In this document: piece after piece, positions 62,190 to 64,000 of the stretch | Layout of the letters: each line of letters starts with the position of its first letter | How positions within the stretch are numbered: the first letter of the stretch is position 1 | NCBI RefSeq assembly: GCF_022647665.1 | Contig: NZ_CP071872.1 | Coordinates: 5,456,001-5,520,000 of the forward strand | Source: Streptomyces formicae | GTDB taxonomy: Bacteria > Actinomycetota > Actinomycetes > Streptomycetales > Streptomycetaceae | Length of the DNA stretch: 64,000 nucleotides | Direction of reading: 5' to 3' | Program-made: the position numbers and the translations under genes | The notes under the pieces: model-generated | Databases searched by the model: none | Told to the model about the DNA's origin: nothing | What the model saw: the letters and a program-made list of their open reading frames with translations, nothing else

Positions 62190-63253
62190 GCCCCTGGCTG
62201 CCCGCGGCACTCGCGGGGCTGGTCGCCCTCTGTGTCGCCGCGCTGCTGACCGAGCCGCTGCGCCGGCTCGCGCTGTGGCGCGGTTACACGGATCAGCCCG
62301 GCGCCCGCAAGGTGCATGTGCGTCCCACGCCGTACCTCGGTGGCATGGCCGTCGCGCTCGCCACCCTGGGCGCCGCGGGCGTGGTGGCGTTCGTCATGGG
62401 CGAGGGCGACACCTCGCTCGGGGTCGTCCTCGGCTGCGCCGCGGTGGTGGCCGTACTCGGCCTGGTCGACGACCTGCGCCAGCTGAGCATCCGGGTCCGG
62501 CTCTCCGTCGAGGCGGCGGCGGCCCTGACCGTCGTCGTGTGGTGCGGTCATCCCGTGCTCTTCGGCAACTGGTTCGACACGGTGATCGCGGTGCTGTGGA
62601 TCCTCTTCACCACCAACGCGTTCAACCTGCTCGACAACATGGACGGTGTGGTCTCCACGGTGACCGCCGTCATCGCGGGCTTCCTCTGCTGCGCCGCCCT
62701 CCACGCCGGCCTCGCCGGCACCGCCGCGGTCACGGCCGCCCTGGCCGGGGCCTGCGCGGGGTTCCTGTTCCACAACTGGCATCCGGCGCGGATCTTCCTC
62801 GGCGACGCGGGCGCTCTCTTCGTGGGCTTCCTGGTGGCGTGCGCCAACATGACCGTGCACAGGGACAGCACCGCCCTCTCCGGCTACGGCAGTCTGCTGC
62901 TGATCACCCTGGTGGTCATCGCCGACACCGGCCTGGTGATGGTCGCGCGGCGCAGGGAGGGCCGGCCCGTGCTGGAGGGCGGCAAGGACCACATCGCCCA
63001 CCGGCTGCGCCGCCTCGGGCTGACGGTCCGCCAGGTGGCCGCCGCCATCGGGGCCTTCGCGGCCCTGACGAGCCTGACGGCCGTCCTGGTCATGTTCCGG
63101 GTCCTCCCCCAGTCCGTCGTGCTGGTCACCGTCGTCGCCGTGACCGCCGTCGTCTGGGTCCGGCTCCTGCGGGTTCCCGTGTACGAGGCGGTCGCGGACG
63201 AGCAGCCCGAGGGCCGTCAGGGCGCGGTGACCGCGGCGCGCGGTCCCGCGTAG
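62177..63253 (+). CDS. WecA/MraY-like undecaprenyl-phosphate sugar-1-phosphate transferase
   Basis: 358 residues and about 10 membrane helices. GGMAVALATLG, GLVDDLRQLS, NAFNLLDNMDGVVS and the HNWHPARIFLGDAG loop are signatures of polyprenyl-phosphate GlcNAc-1-phosphate transferases, which start lipid-linked glycan synthesis. It should prime the exopolysaccharide repeat unit. The GTG lies inside the previous gene; the 3' end overlaps the convergent epimerase by 37 bp. Confidence 0.9.
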   Translation: MSGLSPWLPAALAGLVALCVAALLTEPLRRLALWRGYTDQPGARKVHVRPTPYLGGMAVALATLGAAGVVAFVMGEGDTSLGVVLGCAAVVAVLGLVDDLRQLSIRVRLSVEAAAALTVVVWCGHPVLFGNWFDTVIAVLWILFTTNAFNLLDNMDGVVSTVTAVIAGFLCCAALHAGLAGTAAVTAALAGACAGFLFHNWHPARIFLGDAGALFVGFLVACANMTVHRDSTALSGYGSLLLITLVVIADTGLVMVARRREGRPVLEGGKDHIAHRLRRLGLTVRQVAAAIGAFAALTSLTAVLVMFRVLPQSVVLVTVVAVTAVVWVRLLRVPVYEAVADEQPEGRQGAVTAARGPA

Positions 63254-64000
63254 TCGGGCAGGGTGCGGAACCAGTCCACCGTCTGCGCGAGTCCCTCCGC
63301 CAGCGGGACCTGGGCGACATCGGGGAAGAGCTCGCGCAGCCGGCCGTCCGCCGCCTGGGAGTGGCGGACGTCCCCCGCCCTCGGGTCCTCGTGCCGGATG
63401 TCGGCCGGCACCCCGGTGATGTCCGCGAGCTGCCGTGCGAGGTCGAGCAGGGACACCCGGGTGCCGAAGGCCAGGTTCACCGGACCGGCGTACGAGACCT
63501 TGCGCAGTACCGCGTCGGCCAGCACCCGCACGACCGTTCCGACGTAGGTGAAGTCCCGTGTCTGCTGCCCGTCGCCGAAGATCCGGACGGGTTCGCCGCG
63601 CAGCATGGCGTCGGTGAAGGCCGGGACCACGGCGGCGTAGGCGTGTCCGGCCGGCTGGAGCGGCCCGTAGACGTTGAAGAACCGGAACGCCAGGACCGGG
63701 AGGCCGAACGAGGCGCCGTAAGCGAGGACATAGGACTCGGTGGCGAGCTTGCTCGCCGCGTAGGGGCTCAGCGGCCGGGTCGGCAGTTCCTCGTGCTTGG
63801 GCAGCGCCTCGGTGGCACCGTAGACCGACGAGGACGAGGCGGCGACGACCGGTACGTTCCCGCGCCTGCACGCCTCCAGGACGTTGACCGTGCCGGTGGC
63901 GTTGGCGTGGTGGCTGGCGACCGGGTCCTTCAGGGACCGCGGGACGGACGGGCGGGCGGCGAGGTGCACCACGGCGTCCGCCTGGGACACCACACTGTCG
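63217..64000 (-). CDS. NAD-dependent epimerase/dehydratase (5' end outside window)
   Basis: About 261 residues visible, open to the right edge; the N-terminal Rossmann loop is missing. The catalytic SSSSVYGATE and YAASK (Tyr/Lys pair) and the nucleotide-sugar segment FRFFNVYGPLQP identify an extended SDR such as UDP-glucose 4-epimerase. It likely makes a sugar for the same polysaccharide cluster. Confidence 0.85.
   Translation of the reverse strand, partial: DSVVSQADAVVHLAARPSVPRSLKDPVASHHANATGTVNVLEACRRGNVPVVAASSSSVYGATEALPKHEELPTRPLSPYAASKLATESYVLAYGASFGLPVLAFRFFNVYGPLQPAGHAYAAVVPAFTDAMLRGEPVRIFGDGQQTRDFTYVGTVVRVLADAVLRKVSYAGPVNLAFGTRVSLLDLARQLADITGVPADIRHEDPRAGDVRHSQAADGRLRELFPDVAQVPLAEGLAQTVDWFRTLPDYAGPRAAVTAP

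Noticed and set aside
1..64000. tRNA, rRNA, CRISPR, insertion sequence or prophage genes
   Set aside because: None seen; repeats found are short palindromes or tandem arrays without spacers or transposase.

Overview
The window is from a high-GC actinomycete, almost certainly a Streptomyces chromosome. The base composition is strongly GC, GTG and TTG starts are frequent, many genes overlap as GTGA/ATGA couplets, Tat signals are common, and several proteins are typical of Streptomyces: SoxR, a Pls-type synthetase, a standalone type ISP domain and a Wzz/BY-kinase fusion. I see no tRNA, rRNA, CRISPR array, transposase, integrase or phage gene.

Layout. 1-3.5 kb: end of an acyl-CoA dehydrogenase, then a minus-strand SDR / CoA ligase / TetR operon. 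3.5-9.4 kb: a DUF1343 (NamZ-like) muramidase, a penicillin acylase, a zinc-ribbon protein and a BKACE enzyme. 9.8-20.9 kb: metabolic and regulatory genes, including DUF1275, soxR, MaoC with TetR, an acyl-CoA dehydrogenase with TetR, an ArsR regulator, EamA and MHS transporters, and an aldehyde/alcohol dehydrogenase operon. Several operator-like palindromes here tie regulators to targets. One 17-bp palindrome occurs both at the TetR/acyl-CoA dehydrogenase divergent promoter and 7 kb away at the aldehyde dehydrogenase operon. 21-29.5 kb: a molybdopterin oxidoreductase broken by an apparent 1-nt frameshift, TetR/hmgA, a GntR regulator with an orphan type ISP specificity domain, and a CaiB-type CoA transferase.

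29.8-35.1 kb is the standout. A 1300-residue Pls/PosA-type nonribosomal peptide synthetase (adenylation, carrier, then six membrane segments with three soluble modules) is translationally coupled to an M1-type metallopeptidase. A hand-read adenylation code resembles known Lys codes, so a cationic homopoly(amino acid) such as a poly-lysine is the best prediction. 35.9-40.5 kb is a coupled DUF4331 / TPR / His-rich RcnA-like nickel-cobalt exporter operon; its exporter gene carries a 186-bp palindromic element inside the 5' coding region. 40.6-47.7 kb: a Ser/Thr kinase, a secreted SGNH hydrolase, a three-gene glycosyltransferase/deacetylase operon and an AAA ATPase. 47.7-50.6 kb: a divergent secreted propeller-like protein and PhoD, both with PHO-box-like 11-nt repeats. 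50.7-57.2 kb: aldo/keto reductase, a response regulator without an adjacent kinase, tctCBA, and GNAT and GntR genes. 57.2-64 kb: glutaminyl cyclase, then an exopolysaccharide cluster (Wzz/BY-kinase, UDP-ManNAc-type dehydrogenase, two sugar epimerases, a WecA-like initiating transferase) that runs off the right edge.

All calls are by eye from sequence; no database search was run.
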